From: Bacillota bacterium
Lineage (GTDB): Bacteria; Bacillota; Clostridia; Lachnospirales; Lachnospiraceae
Reading direction: 5' to 3'
Length of the DNA stretch: 64,000 nucleotides
Assembly (NCBI GenBank): GCA_023414355.1
Contig: JAEZOB010000023.1
Span: 186,001-250,000 of the forward strand
The notes under the pieces: generated by a model
Told to the model about the DNA's origin: nothing
The model's input: only the letters and a program-made list of their open reading frames with translations
Database searches by the model: none
Program-made: the position numbers and the translations under genes
In this document: one piece after another, positions 51,218 through 60,189 of the stretch
Layout of the letters: the number at the start of each line of letters is the position of its first letter
How positions within the stretch are numbered: the stretch's first letter is position 1

Positions 51218-52379
51218 GATTGGGATCATGACATATTTTCATGCTGTGAATTATGGAGCATTTTTACAGTCATATGCATTATGTGAACGTTTAAATCAGG
51301 AGGAGGATTTTGAAGCAGAGATTATTAACTTTAGGATGCAGAAAGAAGTAGATCATTATCGGGATTTTATAAAACCTAAAAAGAATATTCTTCGTACGCG
51401 ATTTTATGTAAGAAGAAATAAGACTTTTGAATCCTCAATCAAACTGTTGAAGCTCTCGGATGAGCATTGTGTTTCTGATCAAATCGAAGATTTCATCCAT
51501 ATGGTGAAGGACAAATATGATATTCTGATTGCTGGCAGTGATGAAATATGGAAGGTGAATAGTTACAGAGGTTTTCCTACCCCATACTATTTACCGGTCA
51601 ATCTGGGAGCAAGGAAGCTTGCTTATGCAGCATCAGGCAGGACTCCCTTCAAAAAGATGACAAGCGAGAATCAAGAACTTCTGCATTCCTTTCTACAGGA
51701 TTTTGAATATATTGGGACCCGGGATAAGACAACCTATAATGAAGTAGGTAATTTGATTAAAAATTGGAGAAAGATCTATTACAACTATGATCCTACGTTT
51801 ATCTATGATTTTAAGCCTAATAGAGAGCGCGGGAAAAGAATATTGGAAGAACGGTATCATGTCAATATGAATAAGAAATGTATTGGGATAATGTTTTCTG
51901 AGAAAATGAATTCTAAAGATAACCTGGTCCGTTATCTCAAGAAATGTTTCGGAACGGAAATTACGTTAATATCCCTATATGACTGGGAATTCGGTATCAA
52001 AAACACACCGAATCTGACACCGCTTGATTGGATTGATGTTGTGGCAGCGTTGGATGGGTTGATCGCACATTATTTCCATGCTATCTGTATTTCAATCATA
52101 ACAGGAACTCCATTTTATGCAGTGGAAATGATAACAGATAATTTGAAAGAAAGCAAAATGTATGATTTGCTCGAACGGTTCCATCTACTGGACCGCTATA
52201 CTATCGGAATAAGGAATGCCATAGAGTCGGGTGGTGTGAAACGTTTTGTACGAGGAGTAAATCCAGGAAACAGATTAGATCACAGTTTCATACTTCAAGA
52301 AGCAAGAGCTGAGTTTGAAAATTTTATAAAGATTGTCAGGTGCAAAAATAATGAAGAACAAAAGTCTGATTGTGTTTAG
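51207..52379 (+). CDS. Polysaccharide pyruvyl transferase family protein
   Basis: 390 residues from ATG 51207 (GGAG upstream; the frame from 51168 lies in the GT4 gene). IGIMTYFHAVNYGAFLQSYAL at the start, IAGSDEIWKVN, ARKLAYAASGRTPF, GTRDKTTYNEV and DGLIAHYFHAICISIITGTPFYAVE identify PS_pyruv_trans proteins, which ketalise sugars with phosphoenolpyruvate and so add negative charge. The FrhB-like protein encoded three genes on is a frequent companion. Confidence 0.9.
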   Translation: MSIKIGIMTYFHAVNYGAFLQSYALCERLNQEEDFEAEIINFRMQKEVDHYRDFIKPKKNILRTRFYVRRNKTFESSIKLLKLSDEHCVSDQIEDFIHMVKDKYDILIAGSDEIWKVNSYRGFPTPYYLPVNLGARKLAYAASGRTPFKKMTSENQELLHSFLQDFEYIGTRDKTTYNEVGNLIKNWRKIYYNYDPTFIYDFKPNRERGKRILEERYHVNMNKKCIGIMFSEKMNSKDNLVRYLKKCFGTEITLISLYDWEFGIKNTPNLTPLDWIDVVAALDGLIAHYFHAICISIITGTPFYAVEMITDNLKESKMYDLLERFHLLDRYTIGIRNAIESGGVKRFVRGVNPGNRLDHSFILQEARAEFENFIKIVRCKNNEEQKSDCV

Positions 52380-53706
52380 TAATTCAGGAGTAAAGATAAA
52401 CTTAACAATACTGTCGGTATTCCTTTTTTTGCTGTATCCATATTTTAACTCAATAACGAAGCTTATTTATAGACGCGAGAGTATTGCACAGGGGACACTG
52501 ATATTATCAGTAATTCTTCTTCTGATTACAGCAGATAGAATCAGACTGGAACAGTGGACCTGGCTTTGGTTCACTGTAATCTTCTTATGTATCTTTAGAA
52601 ATTATGATCTAAAATATGGTAATATATATAGCTGTATCCAATTCATAATATGTATTCTTATGTTGATTTTGCTTAGTACAAAATCTGAATGGGAAGGCTT
52701 CAGTATCAAATTAATCTATACCTTCAGTATTGTGCATTTGATCCTTGGATTTATATTCTACATAAACAAAAACCTTTTTATTACTTATATCATACCAACC
52801 TTTCATTTAGATCAGTATTGGGAGGGAAGGTTAATAGAAATGCTTAATTTGGGATATATGGTGGGACTGACAACGCATTACAGTACCTTAGGTATGTATT
52901 TGGCTATTGCATTTATCTTGGGTATCACATGTTTACTAAATATTAAAATTGCAGGATTTGGAAGAGTACCGGTTATGATATTCACGGTTATGACTTCTGT
53001 TGCATTTATGTTAAACGGAAAAAGAGGACCTTTTATCTTTGCGATAATTTCTGCACTAATTGTTTATTTGTTTTTTTATTCCAGGTTTTCTGTAAAAACC
53101 ATATTAAAATGGCTCTTTTATGGACTGCTGATTGCCGGAGTGGCTGTATTCGCGTTTCGGGAATTTCCGGCATTAGCAACGCTGCTCAACCGCTTTGGGG
53201 GCGGTGAAGGAAGCTTGAACGACTATACATCCGATAGAATAGACTTATTATGGATACCTGCTATCAAACTATTCTGGCAGCATCCGGTCTTTGGATTGGG
53301 TTGGAGAGGATTTCGATACACTTTTCATGAGTATTCTTCCATGTATCAGATGAACGATACTCATAATATATTTTTGCAACTGCTTTGCGAAACCGGAATT
53401 GTCGGGTTTCTTCTGGTAATGACAGCGTTTTCTACTGCATATTACAGAACAGCCAAATTGCTGTACAGATTGAAAAGAAAGCAGGATTCTTTTTGGGCTG
53501 AAACAAGATTATATCTATGCTTTTCCCTTATGGTACAGACATTCTTTCTTTTATATGGATTAACCGGTAATCCATTGTATGACAGAATTTTTTATCTGTA
53601 TGCAATAGCATATGCATTTATGGTGAATGCAGAAAGAAGAATAAAAATACTAACTCCTAGTATAAATAAATCATATGTGTTACAAGGAGAAAGATATGAG
53701 ACGTGA
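52351..53706 (+). CDS. O-antigen polymerase/ligase-like (Wzy)
   Basis: 451 residues from ATG 52351. About eleven to twelve membrane helices with a large external loop near residues 285-340 holding FGLGWRGFRYTFHEYSSMYQMNDTHNIFLQLLCETGIVGF, the Wzy_C motif (conserved His). It polymerises lipid-linked repeats outside the membrane. The start overlaps the end of the pyruvyltransferase gene by 29 bp. Confidence 0.9.
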   Translation: MKNKSLIVFSNSGVKINLTILSVFLFLLYPYFNSITKLIYRRESIAQGTLILSVILLLITADRIRLEQWTWLWFTVIFLCIFRNYDLKYGNIYSCIQFIICILMLILLSTKSEWEGFSIKLIYTFSIVHLILGFIFYINKNLFITYIIPTFHLDQYWEGRLIEMLNLGYMVGLTTHYSTLGMYLAIAFILGITCLLNIKIAGFGRVPVMIFTVMTSVAFMLNGKRGPFIFAIISALIVYLFFYSRFSVKTILKWLFYGLLIAGVAVFAFREFPALATLLNRFGGGEGSLNDYTSDRIDLLWIPAIKLFWQHPVFGLGWRGFRYTFHEYSSMYQMNDTHNIFLQLLCETGIVGFLLVMTAFSTAYYRTAKLLYRLKRKQDSFWAETRLYLCFSLMVQTFFLLYGLTGNPLYDRIFYLYAIAYAFMVNAERRIKILTPSINKSYVLQGERYET

Positions 53707-55138
53707 GGGAAAGCTTGTAAAGAATACGATTATTTTATCTGTCGGAAATTTTTTTCCGAAACTGGTTGCAATATTTACTCTGCCGATATTAACAGCTCAA
53801 TTAACAAAAACGGAGTATGGTACCTTTGACCTTGTTTCGACATTAGTAGCATTATTACTTCCGGTGGTAACACTGCAGATACAGTCAGCAGCTTTTCGAT
53901 TTCTCATAGACTGCAGAAACGATATATATAGAACCAGTATTATAGTTACTAATATTTTCGCTGTGATCATACCGATTTCAACAGTAGTATTATTAATTCT
54001 GTATTTTTGTTTGAACGGAATTGATCCTTTCACCAGGTTGATTATATGTATCTACTTTTTTATTGATATTTTATATATCGCTATCCAGCAGGTGGCGAGA
54101 GGACTATCCTTTAATTTATCATACTCGGTAGCATCAATTATTTTATCTCTGCAAAATATAATCATGCTATTGATATTTGTTCTACATTTGGGTTGGGGAC
54201 TGAAAGGAACTCTTCTTTCTCTGATTATATCCTATATGGTCTCTATGACTTTTTTGATTTTGAGGATACGGAAATACTGTATTATAAGTTTTAATTTTAT
54301 CTCTCTTTCCAGTATTAAAGAGATGCTCGCATATTCCTGGCCGATGGTACCGAATAATTTATCCAATTGGGTACTGGCTCTGTCAGATCGATTAATTATT
54401 ACTGCGTTTTTGGGTGTAGAAGCGAATGCGGTATTTGCAGTAGCAAATAAGATTCCATACCTATTTACAACAGTGCAGAGCACATTTACTATGGCTTGGC
54501 AGGAGAATGCTTCCATGGCGTCAGGGGATTCGGATGCATGCAATTATTATAGTAAGATATTTAATAATGTGTTTTCTTTGCTATCAGGTATGATGGCAAT
54601 ATTGATTGCTTTTACACCGATTTTATTCTCACAGCTGATTAAGGGAGATTATGATGAAGCGTATTATCAGATGCCATTGCTTTTTCTTTCCATGCTATTT
54701 AGCTGTTTGTCTTCCTTCTTAGGAGGCATTTACGTTGCAAGTAAAAAAATAACTAGTGTTGGTATCACCACAATAGTAGCAGCAGCCTGCCATGTGATCA
54801 TTAATCTGACGTTGATAAAAAAATTGGGTATTACTGCCTGTTCTGTTTCTACGTTAATAAGCTATCTGGTACTTGTGATATATAGAATGCTGGATTTAAA
54901 AAGAATTCAAAGCATTAAATATAACTACAGAAAAATTGCTTTATTTCTTTTCATCCTTACAATCATGAGTGTGATTAGTTATCAAAGAGTCATGCTCCTT
55001 GATCTTCTGAATTTTGGTATAGCTGTACCGTTTGCCTGTATAGGAAACCGCAAATTACTTAAATTCGGTCTCAGCATAATGAAGAAATCATTCAGTTTAA
55101 CGACACAGAAGGTTACACGAAGAATATTTTCAAACTAA
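53696..55138 (+). CDS. Oligosaccharide flippase (Wzx, MATE-like fold)
   Basis: 480 residues from ATG 53696, with AAGGAG upstream. About fourteen helices; the N-terminal GKLVKNTIILSVGNFFPKLVAIFTLPILTAQLTKTEYGTFDLVSTLVALLLPVVTLQIQ is diagnostic of the polysaccharide_synt family. It moves undecaprenyl-linked repeats to the outer face of the membrane. Overlaps wzy by 11 bp. Confidence 0.93.
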   Translation: MRREGKLVKNTIILSVGNFFPKLVAIFTLPILTAQLTKTEYGTFDLVSTLVALLLPVVTLQIQSAAFRFLIDCRNDIYRTSIIVTNIFAVIIPISTVVLLILYFCLNGIDPFTRLIICIYFFIDILYIAIQQVARGLSFNLSYSVASIILSLQNIIMLLIFVLHLGWGLKGTLLSLIISYMVSMTFLILRIRKYCIISFNFISLSSIKEMLAYSWPMVPNNLSNWVLALSDRLIITAFLGVEANAVFAVANKIPYLFTTVQSTFTMAWQENASMASGDSDACNYYSKIFNNVFSLLSGMMAILIAFTPILFSQLIKGDYDEAYYQMPLLFLSMLFSCLSSFLGGIYVASKKITSVGITTIVAAACHVIINLTLIKKLGITACSVSTLISYLVLVIYRMLDLKRIQSIKYNYRKIALFLFILTIMSVISYQRVMLLDLLNFGIAVPFACIGNRKLLKFGLSIMKKSFSLTTQKVTRRIFSN

Positions 55139-55182
55139 TTAATTATTATGAGCGAGCCAATTTCGAGAGAGGGAATGAGTAT

Positions 55183-56340
55183 ATGATAAATGATTTTTTT
55201 GCCTGTACCGGGTGTCGTGCATGTGAACAAATTTGTCCAAAGAGCTGCATAAACATGGTGTTTGATAAGGAAGGTTTTATTTATCCGGATATCGATATGA
55301 CATCCTGTATTAACTGTGGTTCGTGTGAACGAGTTTGCCATGCACTAATTAAGGATAAGTTACAGCTTATCAATGGCAGCAAAGATCAAACCGGATATTT
55401 CGGATGGCATAAGGATCCTGAAATCAGAGCAAAAAGCTCCTCCGGTGGTGCGTTTACAGCAATTGTTGAAGCGTTCCTGGATGATAACGGCGTCGTTTTT
55501 GGGGCCTCTTATAATGATGATTTTACCTATGTTCATCATATTATGGCCGATAAAAAAACTTATCATACATTAAGAAAATCAAAGTATGTTTTCTCTGATC
55601 CTGAGGATAGTTATTTAAAAGTCAGGCAAACTCTTCTGGGTGGACAGAAGGTTATATTTACCGGTACACCCTGCCAGATAGCCGGATTGAAAGCATTTTT
55701 AAAAAAAGATTATGAAAACTTACTGTTGATTGATTTGATTTGTCATGGAACACCCAGTGTTAAGACTTATGAATCTCATATAAAGCATATCAGCCGGGAT
55801 TCAAAAATAGAAAATGTGGACTTCAGATCAAAATATTTCGGATGGTTCTGCTATTGCTTTAAAGTTGATTTGGAGGATGGTACTTATGTGAAGCAACTGG
55901 AGGAGGATTTTTATTTGAACAAATTTTTGAATAACTATTCATTAAGAAAATGCTGTTATAAGTGCCAGTATTCTAACAGAAATCATGTAAGTGATATAAC
56001 GATTGCAGACTTTTGGGGGATTAATGATTATAAACCGGAGTTGAATGATGAGAAAGGGATTTCGTTGGTGATTTTTAACAATAAGAAATTTTCACATTTA
56101 TTCCAAAACCTATCGGTTATTATGAATCTTTGGCAGCTGGATTATCCATATTTCAAATATGTCTATAAAACACACGAGAAATACTCTTTGGATTCAAGAA
56201 ATGAATTTATGAGGGAACAGGAGCAGTTCGGTTATGAAAAAATTGCAAAGAGGTTTGAAATGTATATACCTCTAAAAAAACTAAGGCGTAAGATTATGGC
56301 CGTGAAAAGACATCTTATAGATGTTTTTGCTGGAAATTAG
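55183..56340 (+). CDS. FrhB-like Fe-S protein (coenzyme F420 hydrogenase beta-type)
   Basis: 385 residues. Two N-terminal 4Fe-4S motifs: CTGCRACEQICPKSC (8-22) and CINCGSCERVC (41-51). The FrhB N- and C-terminal domains follow (SSSGGAFTAIVEAFLDDNG, FTGTPCQIAGLKAFL, LIDLICHGTPS, CCYKCQYSNRNHVSDITIADFWG). In Firmicutes capsule loci this family appears beside pyruvyltransferases and glycosyltransferases; its redox role there is unknown. Followed by a terminator that closes the EPS operon. Confidence 0.9.
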   Translation: MINDFFACTGCRACEQICPKSCINMVFDKEGFIYPDIDMTSCINCGSCERVCHALIKDKLQLINGSKDQTGYFGWHKDPEIRAKSSSGGAFTAIVEAFLDDNGVVFGASYNDDFTYVHHIMADKKTYHTLRKSKYVFSDPEDSYLKVRQTLLGGQKVIFTGTPCQIAGLKAFLKKDYENLLLIDLICHGTPSVKTYESHIKHISRDSKIENVDFRSKYFGWFCYCFKVDLEDGTYVKQLEEDFYLNKFLNNYSLRKCCYKCQYSNRNHVSDITIADFWGINDYKPELNDEKGISLVIFNNKKFSHLFQNLSVIMNLWQLDYPYFKYVYKTHEKYSLDSRNEFMREQEQFGYEKIAKRFEMYIPLKKLRRKIMAVKRHLIDVFAGN

Positions 56341-56401
56341 AGGAAAACATCGAACCAAATCTCTGTACTATTACGAACGATGATGATATTATTATACAAA
56401 G

Positions 56402-56453
56402 GACTAAGCGGAAGATTAATTAATCAGCTATCTCGGCTTAGTTTTTATATACC
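56402..56453 (+). terminator. Terminator closing the exopolysaccharide operon
   Basis: ACTAAGC (56403-56409) pairs with GCTTAGT near 56437-56444, with further pairing of GGAAGATTAATTAATC inside, followed by TTTTTATAT. Confidence 0.75.
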
Positions 56454-56504
56454 TTAGTAATGGCAAAATATGGAAATTCAAGCTGATACGATAGAAAGGA
56501 TTTT

Positions 56505-58268
56505 ATGCTTACCTATATAAAACAGCTTAAAAGTAAAATACGTTCAGGTATCTTAGCTGAAATGTTCCGAGAAACTAAATGGATGACTCAATATATCAAA
56601 AGATACTGGAAAGCAATCCTATACTACATATTACTTGGGGTTTTGGGGACTGCCACTGGGCTTGCGGGAAGTGTTGCCTCCAAATATTTAATCGATGCTG
56701 TCACCGGATTCGACTCCCTGAATATCTGGTTTATCATCGCCGTCATTCTTAGTATGGCCTTTGGCAATATCCTGGTCGGTGCAGTTTCCAGTCGGATCTC
56801 AGCTAAGATCAGCATGAAGGTCAACAATGAAATGCTGGCGGAGATCTATGATAAAATCATGAAGACGGATTGGGAAGCAATCTCAGAGTTTCACAGCGGT
56901 GATCTGCTGAACCGTCTGAATACAGATGTTGAGACGGTCGCGGGTAGCGTATTGGGCTTTATTCCATCCTTGATCACCAGATTGCTTCAATTTATCGGAG
57001 CATTGGCGATTATTATTTATTATGACCCAACGATGGCTATCATTGCTCTCATTAGCGCACCGGTTAGCTTGCTGCTATCAAAAATGCTTATGGTTCGTAT
57101 GAGAGAGTATAATCAGAAAATGATGAAGATCAGCAGTGAGATGATGGCCTTTGGAGAAGAGTCCTTTCAGAACCTTCAGGTGATTAAATGCTTTAACTTA
57201 ATCGAACTTTTTAATCGAAAATTGATGGGGATACAGGCGAGTTATATCGCAATGGCTTTAGATTATAATAAGCTTTCGATCCTTACTACCTCGTTTCTGT
57301 CGGTGGTCGGTTTATTAGTTTCCTATACCGCTTTCGGGTGGGGGGTCTACAGGCTTTGGAGTGGTGTTATCACTTATGGAACGATGACATTGTTTCTTCA
57401 ATTATCAAGCGGTCTGTCCGGTAGCTTCTCCTCTTTGGTCGGTCTCATTCCGACGATGATTAGCGCTGCAACCAGTGCAGGAAGAATCATGGCAATCACT
57501 GAGCTACCGCGTGAGTATGGCAATGACGAGAGTGCTTTTGAGGCCTACGGACAAAAGTCGGATTACTCTACGGAGTTTACTCTATCCATGTCTCATATAG
57601 ATTTTACCTATAAGGGCCGGAAGGCGGTTCTACAGGATGTAAATGTTGCCGTCAGGCCGAGAGAGTTGGTCGCAATTATCGGACCCTCCGGAGAAGGAAA
57701 GACTACACTTCTTCGCATCATACTCGGTCTGCTTAAGCCTACAGCAGGAGAAGTAGCCTGTTCGCTGGAGGATGGAACGAAGACAGAAGTATCTGCACTC
57801 ACCAGAAGATTGTTTTCCTACGTCCCGCAGGATTATACGATTTTTTCCGGAACTATTGCGGATAATCTGCGCATGGGTAAACCGGAGGCTACGGAGGAGG
57901 AGCTGACAGTGGCTCTCAAGGCAGCATGTGCTTTTGATTTTATTACTGAACTACCGGAGGGAATCTACAGTCAGGTAGGAGAGATGGGAGGCATCTTTTC
58001 CGAAGGACAGCTGCAGCGATTATCCATCGCCAGAGCGATACTTAGAGATTCGCCGATTCTAGTGCTGGATGAGGCAACCTCTGCATTGGATCCTGTTACC
58101 GAAAGAGAGGTCTTGCAGGGAATTATGACCTATGGGCAGACTCATTCCTGTATTCTGACTACTCATCGGCAAAGTGTGATTGATATGTGCAACAGAGTAT
58201 ATCGGATTATGGGAAGCCGGGTATCGGAGGTTTCGGACAAACAGCTTTTCGGTTTGACAGAGGATTAA
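56505..58268 (+). CDS. ABC transporter, fused permease-ATPase (peptide exporter of the RiPP operon)
   Basis: 587 residues. Membrane domain about 30-330 with six helices (YILLGVLGTATGLAGSVASKYLI; SVVGLLVSYTAFGWGV), then an ATPase domain about 350-580: Walker A GPSGEGKTTLL, Q-loop YVPQDYTIFSG, signature SEGQLQRLSIARAIL and Walker B ILVLDEATSALDP. There is no N-terminal C39 peptidase domain, so leader cleavage must come from another enzyme, plausibly the S26 peptidase downstream. First gene of the operon; the recurring leader element separates it from pqqD. Confidence 0.92.
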   Translation: MLTYIKQLKSKIRSGILAEMFRETKWMTQYIKRYWKAILYYILLGVLGTATGLAGSVASKYLIDAVTGFDSLNIWFIIAVILSMAFGNILVGAVSSRISAKISMKVNNEMLAEIYDKIMKTDWEAISEFHSGDLLNRLNTDVETVAGSVLGFIPSLITRLLQFIGALAIIIYYDPTMAIIALISAPVSLLLSKMLMVRMREYNQKMMKISSEMMAFGEESFQNLQVIKCFNLIELFNRKLMGIQASYIAMALDYNKLSILTTSFLSVVGLLVSYTAFGWGVYRLWSGVITYGTMTLFLQLSSGLSGSFSSLVGLIPTMISAATSAGRIMAITELPREYGNDESAFEAYGQKSDYSTEFTLSMSHIDFTYKGRKAVLQDVNVAVRPRELVAIIGPSGEGKTTLLRIILGLLKPTAGEVACSLEDGTKTEVSALTRRLFSYVPQDYTIFSGTIADNLRMGKPEATEEELTVALKAACAFDFITELPEGIYSQVGEMGGIFSEGQLQRLSIARAILRDSPILVLDEATSALDPVTEREVLQGIMTYGQTHSCILTTHRQSVIDMCNRVYRIMGSRVSEVSDKQLFGLTED

Positions 58269-58351
58269 TGAAATCCATAGGAAATTCTTTTAAACTTCTT
58301 TCAAGTATTGTATGTGCCGCTGTGTAGCGGAGAAATGGGAGGGTAAATATG
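58267..58351 (+). promoter_or_regulatory. Recurring 5' leader element, copy B (pqqD)
   Basis: AATGAAATCCATAGGAA (58267-58283), AACTTCTTTCAAG (58293-58305), stem CCGCT (58318-58322)/AGCGG (58326-58330), then GGGAGGGTAAATATG. It starts inside the stop codon of the ABC gene and fills the whole gap up to the pqqD start. Matches copy C closely in the first 35 bases. Confidence 0.7.
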
Positions 58352-58612
58352 AAGATAAAAGAAGGTTTCATATTGAGAAAAATTGCAGATACCGACATGG
58401 TAATTCCTATCGGAGATAATATAGCTTATTTTAACGGAATTATTTCCCTGAATGAAACAGCAGCGTTTCTATGGAAGAAGCTCAGTGAAGGCTCGGAACC
58501 TTCTGCCTTGTCAGAAGAACTGATGGAAGCCTATCATATCAGCAGCGAGATGGCTACAGAGGATACATTTCAGTTTATAACCCAACTGCAGTTGGCTAAT
58601 ATACTTGAGTAA
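58349..58612 (+). CDS. PqqD-like peptide-recognition protein
   Basis: 87 residues: MKIKEGFILRKIADTDMVIPIGD, LNETAAFLWKKLSEG, LMEAYHIS, FITQLQLANILE. These are the sheet plus three-helix features of the PqqD/RRE family, which binds the leader of a precursor peptide and presents it to a modifying enzyme. Immediately upstream of the radical SAM gene, the usual partner. Confidence 0.92.
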   Translation: MKIKEGFILRKIADTDMVIPIGDNIAYFNGIISLNETAAFLWKKLSEGSEPSALSEELMEAYHISSEMATEDTFQFITQLQLANILE

Positions 58613-58634
58613 AATGATTAGAAGGAGTACGGAT

Positions 58635-59771
58635 GTGGAGAAAAGAGAATTGGTGAGATACCCTTGGAACGCTACTTTTGAATTAACAGCCAGGTGCAAT
58701 TTGAAATGTAAGATGTGTCTGGTGCGGATTGATGGGGAACAGATGGCTGAGCTTGGGGGCAGAGAGCGAACCTCGGACGAATGGATTGCTATGGCGAAGG
58801 AGATACAGGCTGCAGGGGCAATCGGATTATTATTAACAGGAGGAGAGCCACTCCTTCGTCCGGATTTTTCGGAAATCTATCAGGAAATAGCAAAGCTTGG
58901 CTTTATGCTGACACTCTATACCAATGCTACCTTAATTACACCTGAGCTGATGGAAATACTTCACAAATATCCGCCTCATAGAATAGGCATCACTGTCTAT
59001 GGGGCTTCTCGCGATACCTATGAGAGAGTAACCGGCATACCGGAGGCTTATAATAGAATGCTGGAGGGAGTACAGTTGCTGGGACAACTGCCCTCTAAGA
59101 TTACAATTCGTACCACGATGATCAAGGATAATATTCATGATCTGGATCGAATCACACAATGGACACATGCTCTGAGACCGCAGGTAGAATTCAGCGTATC
59201 GAGGATTGTGACAAAGCCTGTGAGAGGCTGCAGCTCCAAAGTAGACGCTTGCCGTCTGACGCCGGAACAGAACGTGGCTATGCTCGAAAAGAGAAATAAG
59301 GAATTTGTCATTGAGCCATTTCACAAACTGGTTAAGGAAAATTCCGGGATTGTAACAAGCCGAAAGGATATTCAGTCAAATAAGACAAAGCGCAGCCAAT
59401 TGGAGAGAGAGCCTACACTTTATGGCTGCGAAGCAGGGATGAATTCTTATACGATTACCTGGGATGGTAAGCTGATTGGATGTCAGATGCTCGCAGATTG
59501 TTGGACCTACCCCTTTGAAGAAGGTTTTATGAAGGCCTGGGAGGACTATCCTGCCAAGGTCTGGCTGCCACCCTTGCCCGAGAAATGCAGCAGCTGCAGC
59601 TTAAGCTGTTGTGCATGTCCGGCTACGCGTCTGGCAGAAACGGGGCAACTGGATGGAATCCCGGAATATCTGTGCAAGGAAAGTGTATTAGCTAAGGAAA
59701 TGGAGAAAAGGTTGATAACACAACTGAATGATTTAGTAATGGGAGGGGATAAAAATCGTGTTAAAGTATGA
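58635..59771 (+). CDS. Radical SAM/SPASM peptide-modifying enzyme
   Basis: 378 residues from the GTG at 58635, which has AGAAGGAG 7-8 nt upstream; ATG 58614 and TTG 58605 lack ribosome sites. The SAM-cluster motif is C21-x3-C25-x2-C28 (CNLKCKMC), followed by LLTGGEPLLRPDF. The C-terminal SPASM region has many Cys (YGCEAG, GCQMLADC, EKCSSCSLSCCACPA, YLC), suited for auxiliary Fe-S clusters. Such enzymes make C-C, thioether or other crosslinks in peptides; the precursor gene overlaps its 3' end by 14 bp. Confidence 0.94.
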   Translation: MEKRELVRYPWNATFELTARCNLKCKMCLVRIDGEQMAELGGRERTSDEWIAMAKEIQAAGAIGLLLTGGEPLLRPDFSEIYQEIAKLGFMLTLYTNATLITPELMEILHKYPPHRIGITVYGASRDTYERVTGIPEAYNRMLEGVQLLGQLPSKITIRTTMIKDNIHDLDRITQWTHALRPQVEFSVSRIVTKPVRGCSSKVDACRLTPEQNVAMLEKRNKEFVIEPFHKLVKENSGIVTSRKDIQSNKTKRSQLEREPTLYGCEAGMNSYTITWDGKLIGCQMLADCWTYPFEEGFMKAWEDYPAKVWLPPLPEKCSSCSLSCCACPATRLAETGQLDGIPEYLCKESVLAKEMEKRLITQLNDLVMGGDKNRVKV

Positions 59772-60189
59772 AGCACCGGTCATGACTTTTGAAGAACTGA
59801 CTTTATTTGAAAAAATTGCAGACAAATGCTGGGGGGCAGGAAAAGTTAGCTTTAATAATCCGTATGATTCCTCCGGTGAAACACAAAGCTTTTGTATCTC
59901 AGGAGGGTGTAATACCGGACAGGTCGATCCGTCCGATACGGTCCTCAGCTATGTGGAAAATTATATGAGCGGAAGTCAATTTGAGGACTTCACGGCTTGC
60001 TACGGCCCTAGTCTGTCGAATACTCATGCCTCAGGATTTCATTGCCATTCCGGACATAAGCCAACGCCCACACCTACACCGAAACCGACTCCGACTCCGG
60101 GTCCGTGCAAACCGGGTTGGCCGGGTTGGCCCGGATGGCCGGGCTGGCCGGGATGGCCGGGACATGGTGGACGGCATGGCAGACATTAA
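59758..60189 (+). CDS. Candidate RiPP precursor with Cys, Pro-Thr and Gly-Trp-Pro repeats
   Basis: 143 residues from GTG 59758 (GGGAGGGG upstream, overlapping the radical SAM gene). No signal peptide or membrane segment. Residues 1-25 could be the leader (MLKYEAPVMTFEELTLFEKI). Six Cys at 24, 46, 51, 81, 96 and 117. FHCHSGH at 94-100 is His/Cys-rich. Residues 101-116 are Pro/Thr repeats, 120-134 are five GWP triplets, and the tail HGGRHGRH is His/Arg-rich. Its place between maturase and kinase genes and its composition make it the presumed substrate. I do not recognise a described family. Confidence 0.82.
   Translation: MLKYEAPVMTFEELTLFEKIADKCWGAGKVSFNNPYDSSGETQSFCISGGCNTGQVDPSDTVLSYVENYMSGSQFEDFTACYGPSLSNTHASGFHCHSGHKPTPTPTPKPTPTPGPCKPGWPGWPGWPGWPGWPGHGGRHGRH
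60112..60167 (+). repeat. 9-bp GC-rich repeat encoding Gly-Trp-Pro
   Basis: Five 9-bp units, CCGGGTTGG-like (60112-60156), plus a degenerate sixth, within the precursor gene. It is far GC-richer than its neighbours. Silent third-base changes between units keep the GWP reading, suggesting selection on the protein. Confidence 0.85.

Noticed and set aside
59981..60175. Long upstream extension of the HprK-like frame
   Set aside because: It runs out-of-frame through the precursor gene, is Arg/Gly-rich and lacks a ribosome site; ATG 60176 is better placed.
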